Both the position numbers and the translations under genes were made by a program. Below the pieces are notes generated by a model. It had not been told where the DNA came from, did no database searches, and saw only the letters and a program-made list of their open reading frames with translations. Below, one piece after another: positions 1 to 7,110 of a stretch of DNA of 64,000 nt. This DNA is from a virus. The stretch's first letter is position 1; each line of letters begins with the position of its first letter. The stretch lies in the IMG/VR virus record IMGVR_UViG_3300022187_000017, positions 41,778-105,777 of that record. One strand, given 5' to 3'.

Positions 1-507
1 TGCCAATCCTACTGGAGGTGAATTAGACCACCTAACTAATCTCTTTTCAATAGTAGTTCCTTCACCCTTTCCCCAATCTACTACACCATTATCTGCTTCA
101 GCATTCTTTCTATGCTTCTTCTCCATTGAAGAAAATACTCCTCTGAGATCTCTTACCATGCAAATCATCTTAGGATCCTCTGAGTAACTTTTTACAAAGT
201 CATAATAATATCCCCAGCCTCTACATTTATCGACTACTCTAGGCTTATCTGTGAGAGCTCCATACCACCCTTGTAAACTTCCTTGGCAAAATCCCTTCCA
301 TGCCTTCTTCATTTCTTCAGCATCTTGTGCTCTGAATTCTTCTGCTGTGGAATATTGCTTCCTTGCTCCAAATAATAGCTCTGCTACTCCTGATGTTGGA
401 GATACATAAAACTCTGGGTTCTGTCCTATCACATTCTGCAATAAGGTGCTCCCACTTCTTGGTATTGATGACTGGTAGTAAATCTCTATTCTACTATTCT
501 TAGGCAT
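1..507 (-). CDS. PAPS-dependent sulfotransferase, 3' end cut by window edge
   Basis: 169 codons are visible from the ATG at 507; the C-terminus lies beyond the left edge. Residues 16-21 read PRSGST, the 5'-phosphosulfate-binding loop of sulfotransferases. VDKCRG (92-97) and VRDLRGVFSS (118-127) fit the second half of the cofactor pocket, with Arg and Ser contacting the 3'-phosphate. The family transfers a sulfuryl group from PAPS to a hydroxyl or amine of a sugar, lipid or protein; the acceptor cannot be read from the sequence. It begins seven bases after the stop of the fibre gene, so both are probably on one mRNA. A role in modifying virion or host surface glycans is inference. Confidence 0.85.
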   Translation of the reverse strand, partial: MPKNSRIEIYYQSSIPRSGSTLLQNVIGQNPEFYVSPTSGVAELLFGARKQYSTAEEFRAQDAEEMKKAWKGFCQGSLQGWYGALTDKPRVVDKCRGWGYYYDFVKSYSEDPKMICMVRDLRGVFSSMEKKHRKNAEADNGVVDWGKGEGTTIEKRLVRWSNSPPVGLA

Positions 508-514
508 ACTTTGA

Positions 515-1246
515 TTATGTTACAATTGTTAAAACTCCTGCATTACTCCATACAGCTCCTGATGGCAACCCTGCAGCCGAAGTAGGTATTGATGTAATTG
601 ATAAGTTGTTACAGAAAAAAGAATTAGTTCTATTAGTTGTAATGTAGGCTCCTGCAATAAAAGTAGTGGCATGGTTTACAATATTATATCTTCCACCCAT
701 GATCCCTGAATCGCTCATACTTGGATTTATGCTATTGCTATACCCACCACCAATAAATCCATATGCACCATTTATGGTATGGCTATATCCACCAGCTATG
801 ACAGATTTATTTCCAGCTGCATCGATAGTACTATTCTTCCCACCTCCTATGGTAGAGTTTAGTCCTGCAGCTGAATTATTATTTCCTAATGATACTGATT
901 CAATTCCTGTAGCATCATTATCTCCTCCTACTGCAAATGACCTAGCTCCAGTAGCTCCTGATGCTTCATCTGCAAAGGTTTGGGAAGTTAAATCTACTGC
1001 ATTAAGTCCTACAGGGCCAAAATTAGCTGCTGTTCTTCCTAGAATTACTAATCCCTCTCCATTGCCTTCATCAAGTAATTCTGTTCCACCACCACCTGAT
1101 ATTGATGTGTTTTCATCTGCTACTGCTCCTATTGAGCTTTCTAGTGCTGATGATATATCTTCTCTTATAACATCAGTCCCTTGGACATTTGATCCAATTT
1201 TCTCAATAACTCTTATTAGAAGTTCTGTGTTTGAATTTATAGCCAT
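515..1246 (-). CDS. Tail-fibre-like protein with YadA-type head repeats
   Basis: 243 aa. The N-terminal 50 residues are helical (LLIRVIEKIGSNV...) and are followed by a Gly/Ser linker. Residues about 85-185 carry degenerate 14-16-residue repeats of the type S-x-A-x-G-x-x-N-x-A-x-G, as in trimeric autotransporter (YadA/Hia) head domains, which fold as a trimeric left-handed beta-roll. The C-terminus (LPSGAVWSNAGVLTIV) is the short module that ends many phage fibre proteins. A trimeric receptor-binding or fibre-tip role is the best reading. The opposite strand is also open over most of this gene because of its low-complexity composition, but it has no coding features. Confidence 0.7.
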   Translation of the reverse strand: MAINSNTELLIRVIEKIGSNVQGTDVIREDISSALESSIGAVADENTSISGGGGTELLDEGNGEGLVILGRTAANFGPVGLNAVDLTSQTFADEASGATGARSFAVGGDNDATGIESVSLGNNNSAAGLNSTIGGGKNSTIDAAGNKSVIAGGYSHTINGAYGFIGGGYSNSINPSMSDSGIMGGRYNIVNHATTFIAGAYITTNRTNSFFCNNLSITSIPTSAAGLPSGAVWSNAGVLTIVT

Positions 1247-1294
1247 TATTTCTTGTATTAATTAATTATACTATCTAATATAATCAATTTTTAT

Positions 1295-2596
1295 TTATAT
1301 ATTCACATCCTCATGTCTTATCTTACCCCTGTGATCCTTGTACAAATGGCACATGCCAGCTGTAGATGAGAATCCCATACTTTCTGACCATAAGTTCCCT
1401 GTAAATAGTGGAGCAATTGTGATCTTCCTGTAGTCTAATGAGTCATGCTGCACCACTATGATATCTTCATAGACAGCAATCTTCTTCTTTAATGTTCTTT
1501 TAGTCTCTCTAGCATGATTGTGGCCTTGCATTACTATATGATACTCTGCCTCACTGAACCCATAATCCTGTACAATCTTCCCTGTATCCTTCTTAGATAG
1601 ACCTAAATGGCCATGCATCCCTAGGTACCCTATACCATCTAGCATCCTTTTAGATACTGATTGGAATACTTCAGACTCTATGCTCTTGTAATCCTTCTGG
1701 AATAAGTACTGGAGAGCATAGGCTACCTCTCCACTCATATCTTCTTTATTACTACTAGTTACTCTGTCATGATTACCCGGAACGAAATCCACCAGCTCCA
1801 GATTGTTGATCTTAGAATATAGGTGTTTACATAGCAGCTCATGTGTCATGATCAATCCATTGATGCCATAAGCATTCTTATCTAATCCCTTCCAGCTATT
1901 GATATGATTCAGGCCTGTAAATGACTCTATAAAGTCTCCTAAGAGGCATAAATACACCTTCTTATATTGCTTATCATTCACTTCATTAGCAATCTCCTCT
2001 AAATATCCTGCTAGGATCCCCAGATTGAAGTCCTGTGATTTTTGTAGATCTGCTGTGAATGCTCCTGCATGGAAGTCCCCTAATGGAATCACTCCCCAGC
2101 CTAACTTTGCATTACCCTTTTTACGTACAGATCTCTTCTTATATTTTATATTCTTCCACAATAGCTCTGGGCATGCCCTAAGCAGCTTGAGAGTGATACC
2201 ATAATTCTGGACAGTCACCACATCAAATCCCATGGCCTTACCCTCTCTCTTTACTTTCATGGAAGTTGACCATGACTTACACTCAAACTTATCTACAGTA
2301 TACTTATCTGTATCTATTTCAAAGTGTTTTATAGCATCCTCCTTACTCTTTAAAGGCTTACCTCCCAAGTAGGTTAATATAACTCCATTACTGGATTCTG
2401 TTATACTCTCCTTCTCTTCTGGCTCTGGTATTTTTGATGATATATTCTCCTTTACTACTACACCTAGTAATTCAGCCTCTTGTTCTGTTAATGCATACCT
2501 AGGTATTCTATTCTCTTCAAATGCATCTCCTCTCATTTCTGCAAGTGCAGATACTTGTTCAGCATCTAAGTGAACCCTTATTGTTTTACTATTCAT
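1295..2596 (-). CDS. Calcineurin-like metallophosphoesterase
   Basis: 433 aa. A conserved N-terminal part (1-165) is followed by a metallophosphoesterase core. All five motif blocks are present in order: D174-x-H176 (GDFHAG), GD at 220-221, GNHD at 274-277, H328-G-H330 and GHNH at 358-361. These residues bind the two metals in calcineurin-type phosphatases and nucleases. The N-terminal region, with a small helical segment and a YLGGKPLKSKEDAIK stretch, accompanies this core in other phage proteins and may bind DNA. The substrate is unknown; a DNA-end or nucleotide phosphodiesterase is plausible. It is distinct from the SbcD-like enzyme at 41761-42807. Confidence 0.8.
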   Translation of the reverse strand: MNSKTIRVHLDAEQVSALAEMRGDAFEENRIPRYALTEQEAELLGVVVKENISSKIPEPEEKESITESSNGVILTYLGGKPLKSKEDAIKHFEIDTDKYTVDKFECKSWSTSMKVKREGKAMGFDVVTVQNYGITLKLLRACPELLWKNIKYKKRSVRKKGNAKLGWGVIPLGDFHAGAFTADLQKSQDFNLGILAGYLEEIANEVNDKQYKKVYLCLLGDFIESFTGLNHINSWKGLDKNAYGINGLIMTHELLCKHLYSKINNLELVDFVPGNHDRVTSSNKEDMSGEVAYALQYLFQKDYKSIESEVFQSVSKRMLDGIGYLGMHGHLGLSKKDTGKIVQDYGFSEAEYHIVMQGHNHARETKRTLKKKIAVYEDIIVVQHDSLDYRKITIAPLFTGNLWSESMGFSSTAGMCHLYKDHRGKIRHEDVNI

Positions 2597-2657
2597 AAGT
2601 AAGTATTAAGTTATCAATTGTTACTTCAGTTCCTACCTAAAATAGGAAAATTCCCTA

Positions 2658-2894
2658 TCACAGGAATATGTAAACAAATGTAGCAATGAGGTATGTGTGA
2701 AAAGATACATTCCCTACTATGTAGATCCATTTCTCTAAAATTGGAATCTTTGCGAATATTTGCCTTTCATTGTGGTACTTATAGATCAGATTATCTAGCA
2801 CTCCCAATAGGAGTATTGCTAATGACAATATACCTGCCACCTGAGCTATAAGTTGTACAACTACAGCAAATGTAATTGATAATATTAAATCCAT
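2658..2894 (-). CDS. Small membrane protein, two segments
   Basis: 78 aa. A long hydrophobic stretch at about residues 3-36 and a second at 55-77 flank a charged loop (KYHNERQIFAK). The ATG at 2894 is preceded by the purine-rich leader AAAGAGAGAAAGA used by many internal genes here. It lies between a 42-aa membrane peptide and the metallophosphoesterase. A holin-like role is possible from size and topology, but nothing specific supports it. Confidence 0.55.
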   Translation of the reverse strand: MDLILSITFAVVVQLIAQVAGILSLAILLLGVLDNLIYKYHNERQIFAKIPILEKWIYIVGNVSFHTYLIATFVYIFL

Positions 2895-2912
2895 TCTTTC
2901 TCTCTTTACTGA

Positions 2913-3041
2913 CTACTTGTTATATGTATTCTCAACTAGGAAATCTGACTTTTCAATACTTCCAGTAGAATATGCTAATGCAGTCATTGTTACTATAAGG
3001 AAGAGAGCTATTGCAACTCCCCACTGTCCACGCTTTTTCAT
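2913..3041 (-). CDS. 42-aa single-pass membrane or exported peptide
   Basis: The reading frame runs from ATG 3041 to TAG 2913. It begins MKKRGQWG, followed by about 15 hydrophobic residues (VAIALFFLIVTMTALA) and an acidic/polar tail ending LVENTYNK. The lysine/arginine start followed by the hydrophobic run looks like an uncleaved signal anchor or a signal peptide. It sits in the operon between the terminator-like hairpin at 3111-3142 and the two-segment membrane protein. Function unknown. Confidence 0.5.
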   Translation of the reverse strand: MKKRGQWGVAIALFLIVTMTALAYSTGSIEKSDFLVENTYNK

Positions 3042-3110
3042 ATAATGTCCAATTAGTTATGCTTCATTTTTACTGGGTTTAGCTTACCCGACATCAGCCA
3101 ATATACAAAA

Positions 3111-3142
3111 TTATTGTCACTTTATTGACATTGTGACAATAA
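3111..3142 (-). terminator. Intrinsic terminator after the 3144-3491 gene
   Basis: Two perfect 10-nt arms (TTATTGTCAC at 3111-3120 and its complement at 3133-3142) enclose a 12-nt loop directly after the stop codon at 3144. On the minus strand the stem is followed by TTTTGTATATT, a plausible U-rich release tract. Confidence 0.6.
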
Positions 3143-3143
3143 A

Positions 3144-3491
3144 TTATCCTTTCTGCCATTTAGGAGGAAGAGCCTGCTTCTCTGGTTTGACTATATAAAC
3201 CTCAACATCAGCTGGAAGATCTTCTGCTACTCCAAATATTGATGTTGGGTATAGGTAGATCTTACCCGGGCCGACTATTCTCTCAAATCTAACTACAGCT
3301 CCAGCCTGAAGGATCACCCTGAATCCATTCAAGTAAAGAGTATCCCCTATGAACACTCCTCCATCATCAGCTACAAATGTAGTTGGAGTCTCCAATATTA
3401 ATGACTCTAGTTTAAAATTCTCCTGTGCTTGGACACTTGGACATAAAAACTGTCCAACTATGATCAATAGTACTACTAATAATTTCTTCAT
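3144..3491 (-). CDS. Secreted protein with Sec signal peptide
   Basis: 115 aa. Residues 1-22 (MKK, then LLVVLLIIVGQFL, then VQAQ) form a clear signal peptide with a likely cleavage after AQA. The mature part is short, beta-rich and acidic (FVADDGGVFIGDTLYLNGFRV) with no cysteines. Such small exported proteins are common in Bacteroidota phages. No family is recognised. The start overlaps the preceding gene by 4 nt, and a terminator-like hairpin follows. Confidence 0.6.
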   Translation of the reverse strand: MKKLLVVLLIIVGQFLCPSVQAQENFKLESLILETPTTFVADDGGVFIGDTLYLNGFRVILQAGAVVRFERIVGPGKIYLYPTSIFGVAEDLPADVEVYIVKPEKQALPPKWQKG

Positions 3492-3697
3492 AACTTGATT
3501 TTAAATTTATCTTCAATTTCCTTCTTAGTCCCAAATTCCACCTTATGCGTATCTATCTGGTATGCATTATCAGATACAACCATATATTTATCTTTAAATC
3601 CTGTCTTAATAACATGCATCACTTCTGGCTCATCTTCTAGCTTGAATGACTTAACTAATGTTATAGCATTGAACTTTACCCACTTATTCCAAGCCAT
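3488..3697 (-). CDS. Hypothetical 69-aa protein
   Basis: Short soluble protein, basic, beginning MAWNKWVKFNAITLVKSF. Its stop overlaps the start of the secreted-protein gene by 4 nt (ATGA) and it follows the 3702-4085 gene after four bases, so it is co-translated. No motif is recognised. Confidence 0.5.
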   Translation of the reverse strand: MAWNKWVKFNAITLVKSFKLEDEPEVMHVIKTGFKDKYMVVSDNAYQIDTHKVEFGTKKEIEDKFKIKL

Positions 3698-3701
3698 ATC
3701 T

Positions 3702-4085
3702 TTATCTTTGGCCTATGTCTCTTAGATACTCTCTGGTGTCATCTCTACCCATCATTCTAGCATAAGTCCCAGAAGGGAGCTCTATGATGATCTTACCTGC
3801 AGCTGTAGCATACTTTAGTTCCATAGCTATTCCACCCGGGATTCTTCCATCTGGGAGAGCCTTGAATGCGAATACCTCACACTCTCTCACCTTAGTACCA
3901 AACACCTTATCAAACTTAGCCTCATAGGATCCTGTTTTCTCTGCAGCAAACTCTGCTGATACCTCTGGTGTATTTGGATTCAATACCTCCAGACCTAATG
4001 CCTCCAAAGTTTTGACATCCCTCTCCTCTTGAGGAGTATTGTAAATTCCCATAAAATGGGCATAATAAACCTTTAATTTCTTCAT
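3702..4085 (-). CDS. Nucleoside 2-deoxyribosyltransferase-like protein
   Basis: 127 aa. The start KVYYAHFMGIYNTPQEERD, the central DKVFGTKVRECEVFAFKAL and the later PGGIAMELKYATAAGKIIIEL follow the layout of the nucleoside 2-deoxyribosyltransferase/Rossmann-like fold: a Y/H-containing first strand, an acidic middle, then G-x-x-x-E with A-x-x-x-GK. Family enzymes exchange or hydrolyse bases of deoxynucleosides or their monophosphates. Glu in AMELKYA would be the nucleophile candidate. Assignment is by motif layout only and is moderate. Confidence 0.45.
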   Translation of the reverse strand: MKKLKVYYAHFMGIYNTPQEERDVKTLEALGLEVLNPNTPEVSAEFAAEKTGSYEAKFDKVFGTKVRECEVFAFKALPDGRIPGGIAMELKYATAAGKIIIELPSGTYARMMGRDDTREYLRDIGQR

Positions 4086-4426
4086 AGTTTTTTTATTAAA
4101 TCGTATTTCTCAAACATTTCAAATTCTAACTCATCACTCCAGATATGGATCTCATGATCTGGTAGGCTTACTATTCCTTTAATGGATCCTGTATCTAGCT
4201 CAACTAAGGAACAGTTGTATACATTACTTTTACCATTCTTATATGTACCCTTCTCCCATCCATTACCTGAATCCCAGATGATCTTAGCTCCTATCTGAGG
4301 AACACTGGCTGCAACCTTCATAGCTGCCATGATCACATTGAAGAGACTTGGATATGTTTTCTTGAACTTATCAACATCCCAGTCCTTCATCAACTTTCTA
4401 GCCTCTCTATTGAGTATCTCTTCCAT
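4082..4426 (-). CDS. Hypothetical 114-aa protein
   Basis: The frame is open from a GTG at 4453, but ATG 4426 overlaps the stop of the upstream gene as TAATG, the usual coupling here, so the ATG is preferred. The N-terminal half is helical (MEEILNREARKLMKDWD); the rest is beta-rich (IIWDSGNGWEKGTYKNGKS). It ends 4 nt inside the deoxyribosyltransferase-like gene. It follows the nucleotidyltransferase-like gene directly, so the two may form a functional pair. No family is recognised. Confidence 0.5.
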   Translation of the reverse strand: MEEILNREARKLMKDWDVDKFKKTYPSLFNVIMAAMKVAASVPQIGAKIIWDSGNGWEKGTYKNGKSNVYNCSLVELDTGSIKGIVSLPDHEIHIWSDELEFEMFEKYDLIKKL

Positions 4427-4896
4427 TAGGTATTGAAGTTTAGATTCTTCCACTTGATCATGTCTAGATGATCCTTAGATCTTCCATAGCTGGCCTTAGC
4501 ATCGATAACTCCCTGCACTGACTGAACCTTACCTTTTACTCTGCCATCCTCACTCACATACTCTAATAATCCCTTTGGCAAACTAGCATGATCCTCCAGC
4601 AATATGTCCAGACAATACCCATTCTTCTTTAACTTCAGGGATCTCTTCCCTGCAGATCCAAGACAGTCTCCTTCTGATACTGATCTAAGGAGAGATAAGA
4701 TATGTCTCTGCTCTTTAGTTGGCTTATAGATGATAATATCTAGATCATCTGGAGTTTTGTCCAGATTGAGTCCATGAAGGTGTAGTGCATGTGTCCCTCC
4801 TATTACTAAATTACTAAATCTATTCAGCTGTGATAAAATTGTGTAGAATTGAATGATTGTCTCATTCATCTTCTCTGTTACGCTTAATTTTTTCAT
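4426..4896 (-). CDS. Nucleotidyltransferase-like protein
   Basis: 156 aa. Residues 31-55 read VIGGTHALHLHGLNLDKT, then PDDLDIIIY. This is the GG-(x)-AL-x-x-HG...D-x-D arrangement of minimal nucleotidyltransferases related to AbiEii/DUF6036 proteins. A later LDILLED supplies a possible third acidic residue. Such proteins transfer NMP to RNA or protein and often act as toxins or antitoxins. The ATG at 4896 has a strong purine leader (AAAAAGAGAAAGAG) and overlaps the preceding stop by 4 nt. Confidence 0.55.
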   Translation of the reverse strand: MKKLSVTEKMNETIIQFYTILSQLNRFSNLVIGGTHALHLHGLNLDKTPDDLDIIIYKPTKEQRHILSLLRSVSEGDCLGSAGKRSLKLKKNGYCLDILLEDHASLPKGLLEYVSEDGRVKGKVQSVQGVIDAKASYGRSKDHLDMIKWKNLNFNT

Positions 4897-5021
4897 CTCT
4901 TTCTCTTTTTACGTTTTCTCCTGTTCTTTGCTCTGGTGATCATACCCTTCTTTTTAGACTTCAGAGTTTTTCTATCCTCTGGAGTCATATAGACATAATC
5001 ACTTACTCCTGAATACCACAT
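4893..5021 (-). CDS. Very basic 42-aa protein
   Basis: The frame extends up to 5081, but the first 20 codons lie inside the previous gene. ATG 5021 overlaps that gene's stop as TAATG and is preceded by AAAAAAGAGAAAC, so it is the preferred start. The last 20 residues are nearly all Lys/Arg (TRAKNRRKRKKRKR), suggesting nucleic-acid or ribosome binding. No family is known. Confidence 0.45.
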   Translation of the reverse strand: MWYSGVSDYVYMTPEDRKTLKSKKKGMITRAKNRRKRKKRKR

Positions 5022-5404
5022 TAGAAATGTTTCTCTTTTTTTAACCAATCTTGCGGTGTTATGTAGCCTTCTCTTTGGCAATGTTCCATATAGTACTGCA
5101 TATTTTGAAACATATCTAACTTACCCTTCGGCTTCGCAACATCGTGTATAGCTAAATTTTTAACTTGGTCTAAGTAAAAATCAACCATCATATATTTTAA
5201 TCCATGTAGTGTAATATTTATTCCTCTGCCATATTCTGAGTTAGAGATGTAATCATTTGCTTTTTTGTTTAATTCACTTCTATTCATTTTTTTTACTTGC
5301 TTCTGTTCACATTCATTCCAAACTTGTTTTAATGCTAACATTACACTTACGCTATCAGGGTAAGCTGTTTCCGCTTGTATTTCTTTAATTCTATCACTTG
5401 TCAT
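5021..5404 (-). CDS. Hypothetical 127-aa helical protein
   Basis: Mostly alpha-helical and charged (MTSDRIKEIQAETAYPDS...). The C-terminal REGYITPQDWLKKEKHF ends at the start of the basic 42-aa gene. No catalytic motif is seen. The ATG at 5404 overlaps the stop of a possible 20-codon leader frame (5401-5463) by 4 nt. Its composition is lysine-rich like its neighbours. Confidence 0.5.
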   Translation of the reverse strand: MTSDRIKEIQAETAYPDSVSVMLALKQVWNECEQKQVKKMNRSELNKKANDYISNSEYGRGINITLHGLKYMMVDFYLDQVKNLAIHDVAKPKGKLDMFQNMQYYMEHCQREGYITPQDWLKKEKHF

Positions 5405-5463
5405 ATAATTAATTTTAGTGTTTCAAATTTTGCTAGGTCTATGCCCATTATTACTTCACTCAT
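5401..5463 (-). CDS. Possible 20-aa leader peptide
   Basis: ATG 5463 to TGA 5401 encodes MSEVIMGIDLAKFETLKLII. It starts one base after the stop of the beta-barrel gene, whose last codons supply a GGAAGAGG-type purine run, and it ends in an ATGA overlap with the 5021-5404 gene. The spacing suggests translational coupling, but the length makes it uncertain. Confidence 0.3.
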   Translation of the reverse strand: MSEVIMGIDLAKFETLKLII

Positions 5464-5464
5464 C

Positions 5465-6052
5465 TTAAAACCTCTTCCAGTTAGCTGGATCTGTATCCAG
5501 TATGTTGATCTCAAATCCTACCTGTACTGAGTGCTTAAATGAAGATTTAATGTTATATAGGATCTCAAAATCCTGCCTGTCTACAAATTGTAGTGTAGCT
5601 ATCCCCTTGAACCCATTAAAGAATTCATATCCTAATACAGCTCCAGCTCCAAATCCTCTCTTTGCTAGACCTCTATCAAGTATTCCATAGTCTATGTATA
5701 ATCCAGCCTCTAAGTGCTCTAAGAATAGCTGATTGAATGTGTAGCCTACCTCAACTGCATATCTCTTGTATGCTGGTAGTTCTGGATTAAGTGTAGCATA
5801 TTCAAATGAAGGTGCTACATGCATGTATCCCCACTCCTGTTGATTACCTTGCCATCTTGATTTAACTAGAATATTGGTTAACCCTGAAGGGATCCCATGT
5901 GCATCATCTCCTATTACAGTAATCTTTGGATCTACCTGTACTGATAATGATACTGCTGTCTGTGCTGATCCTACCTGATATATACCCACTAGGAGTACAG
6001 CATACAGTAAGATCTGTAATAATGTTCTGGTAATACTAATTTGTTTTTTCAT
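5465..6052 (-). CDS. Secreted outer-membrane beta-barrel-like protein
   Basis: 195 aa from ATG 6052; an upstream TTG at 6061 is in frame but unnecessary. A signal peptide (MKKQISITRTLLQILLYAVLLVGIYQVGSAQ) is followed by alternating beta-strands rich in aromatic residues and glycine (GYMHVAPSFEYATL, YAVEVGYTFNQL, GFGAGAVLGYEFF). The last residue is Phe, as in many outer-membrane barrels. A phage gene for an outer-membrane barrel could mask or replace a receptor (superinfection exclusion) or alter permeability; that is inference. A promoter-like site lies just upstream. Confidence 0.6.
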   Translation of the reverse strand: MKKQISITRTLLQILLYAVLLVGIYQVGSAQTAVSLSVQVDPKITVIGDDAHGIPSGLTNILVKSRWQGNQQEWGYMHVAPSFEYATLNPELPAYKRYAVEVGYTFNQLFLEHLEAGLYIDYGILDRGLAKRGFGAGAVLGYEFFNGFKGIATLQFVDRQDFEILYNIKSSFKHSVQVGFEINILDTDPANWKRF

Positions 6053-6086
6053 GATTTTCAATTTATGTTTATTGTTGTTTAAGTTG

Positions 6087-6118
6087 CGAATATATAACTA
6101 ATATATTTAATATCCTAA
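6087..6118 (-). promoter_or_regulatory. Promoter for the 5465-6052 gene
   Basis: Reads TTAG-20 nt-TATATTCG on the minus strand, a near match to the Bacteroidota sigma-A pattern TTTG-N19-21-TAnnTTTG. The spacer contains the phage-shared core TAAATATAT. It is followed by an AACAACAATAAA leader ending ATCATG. Confidence 0.5.
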
Positions 6119-6705
6119 TAAAATTTTATATTGTGCCTTACACTGAAGGCTGTTGGATCATTAGTGATCTGAGGAGTCTCCAGCTCCTGTACAAAGGTTA
6201 TTATCCTCAATCCATCCTCACTACCATCATCATAATAGTAAGTCTCACTGTGGCCTCCTATGATCTCTCTACGTATCTTTGGGAACCTCTTCTGGATCTC
6301 TTTACTTAGATCCATATTGATTCCTTTGGCATGTAAGGCTTTCACTAGATGATATTCCTTCTGCTCAGTTATATCCTTTGACATCTTATCAATGGCTGCC
6401 TGCATATGGATCTGGCCTTCATCAAAGTCTATTGAGAACTTATTTGCTGTTGCTATCCTTCTTGGCTCAAAATAAACCTCTTCCACTCTATACCCTTCAC
6501 ATAAACCCCAGATCATCTTGGTGTCCCTGCATTGAATATATCCTACAGCATGATCAAATAATGCACCACCATACATTGCCTGTATTGGTTTTATACTTGG
6601 CTTTTCTATACATAACCCAACTCTACCATTGGCTCCTTCTGCTCCTGCTCCTCCATTTAATACTTTATAGAGGTACCCTACTTCTAATTGTTTTGTCTCT
6701 CCCAT
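6115..6705 (-). CDS. Hypothetical 196-aa protein
   Basis: The protein opens with a glycine-rich stretch (VLNGGAGAEGANGRVGLCIEKP). It continues with mixed alpha/beta sequence, an amphipathic helix near residue 100 (AIDKMSKDITEQKEYHLVKAL) and a terminal NIKFY. No signal peptide or recognised motif. It overlaps the preceding small gene by 22 nt. Confidence 0.55.
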   Translation of the reverse strand: MGETKQLEVGYLYKVLNGGAGAEGANGRVGLCIEKPSIKPIQAMYGGALFDHAVGYIQCRDTKMIWGLCEGYRVEEVYFEPRRIATANKFSIDFDEGQIHMQAAIDKMSKDITEQKEYHLVKALHAKGINMDLSKEIQKRFPKIRREIIGGHSETYYYDDGSEDGLRIITFVQELETPQITNDPTAFSVRHNIKFY

Positions 6706-6920
6706 AACTTGCTATTCTTCCCATCTGCTGGGAATAGATTAAAATTCTGTTTTACTGTTCTAAATTCTAGATCTGCTGCTACATGATCCATTGCTGGAAT
6801 GAACTTCTGTGGTATTTTTATATTCTTCTCCCAGAGCCTTCTAAACTCATCCTTATCAATAGATAGCATTGGAGGTACTGTCCCTATTACTATCACCTTA
6901 CCTGTTGATCCTGTACTCAT
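6684..6920 (-). CDS. Hypothetical 78-aa protein starting MSTGST
   Basis: Soluble, with Leu/Phe-rich helices (KDEFRRLWEKNIKIPQKF). Its first six residues and the bases before them are the same as in the next gene upstream (6937-7107): a 21-bp identical segment covers both start regions (6903-6923, 7090-7110). It ends inside the 6115-6705 gene. Function unknown. Confidence 0.5.
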   Translation of the reverse strand: MSTGSTGKVIVIGTVPPMLSIDKDEFRRLWEKNIKIPQKFIPAMDHVAADLEFRTVKQNFNLFPADGKNSKLWERQNN

Positions 6921-6923
6921 ACT
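6903..6923. repeat. 21-bp direct repeat, copy 1 (gene-start duplication)
   Basis: Identical to 7090-7110. Each copy covers the ATG, the first six codons (MSTGST) and three bases upstream of a small minus-strand gene, so a translation start appears to have been copied. Confidence 0.6.
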
Positions 6924-6936
6924 ATAACTTGTTATT

Positions 6937-7107
6937 TTACCAACTACTACCCTTATAATTAGGTCTTTTTCTTGGCCTCATTCCTAATACTGATGGATGA
7001 ACTAACTCAGGATCTCCATTCTCATGTATGATCCATATTAGATCAAACCCTATCCAGTTTATCCTAACCTTCTCTCCAGTAGCTATAATTGTTGATCCTG
7101 TACTCAT
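6937..7107 (-). CDS. Hypothetical 56-aa protein starting MSTGST
   Basis: ATG 7107 to TAA 6937. It reads MSTGSTIIATGEKVRINWIG, then WIIHENGDPELVHPSVLGMR and ends GSSW. The ATG overlaps the stop of the 7104-7472 gene (ATGA). Beta-rich N-terminus; the sequence resembles a small SH3-like or KOW-type fold only in a general way. It shares its start region with the following gene. Confidence 0.5.
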   Translation of the reverse strand: MSTGSTIIATGEKVRINWIGFDLIWIIHENGDPELVHPSVLGMRPRKRPNYKGSSW

Positions 7108-7110
7108 ACT
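7090..7110. repeat. 21-bp direct repeat, copy 2 (gene-start duplication)
   Basis: Second copy of the segment at 6903-6923, at the start of the 56-aa gene. The two copies are 187 bp apart and the flanking sequence differs. Confidence 0.6.

Noticed and set aside
666-1265. Long plus-strand open frame of about 200 codons
   Set aside because: It is the exact antisense of the fibre gene; its Pro/Ser/Leu composition mirrors the Gly/Ala repeats of that gene, and no plus-strand promoter or neighbour exists.
1275-1306. Promoter upstream of the fibre gene
   Set aside because: A TATATTAG box exists but the -33 position does not fit at 19-21 nt spacing.
5022-5081. N-terminal extension of the basic 42-aa protein
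   Set aside because: It lies wholly inside the preceding gene; the TAATG-coupled ATG at 5021 with a purine leader is the better start.
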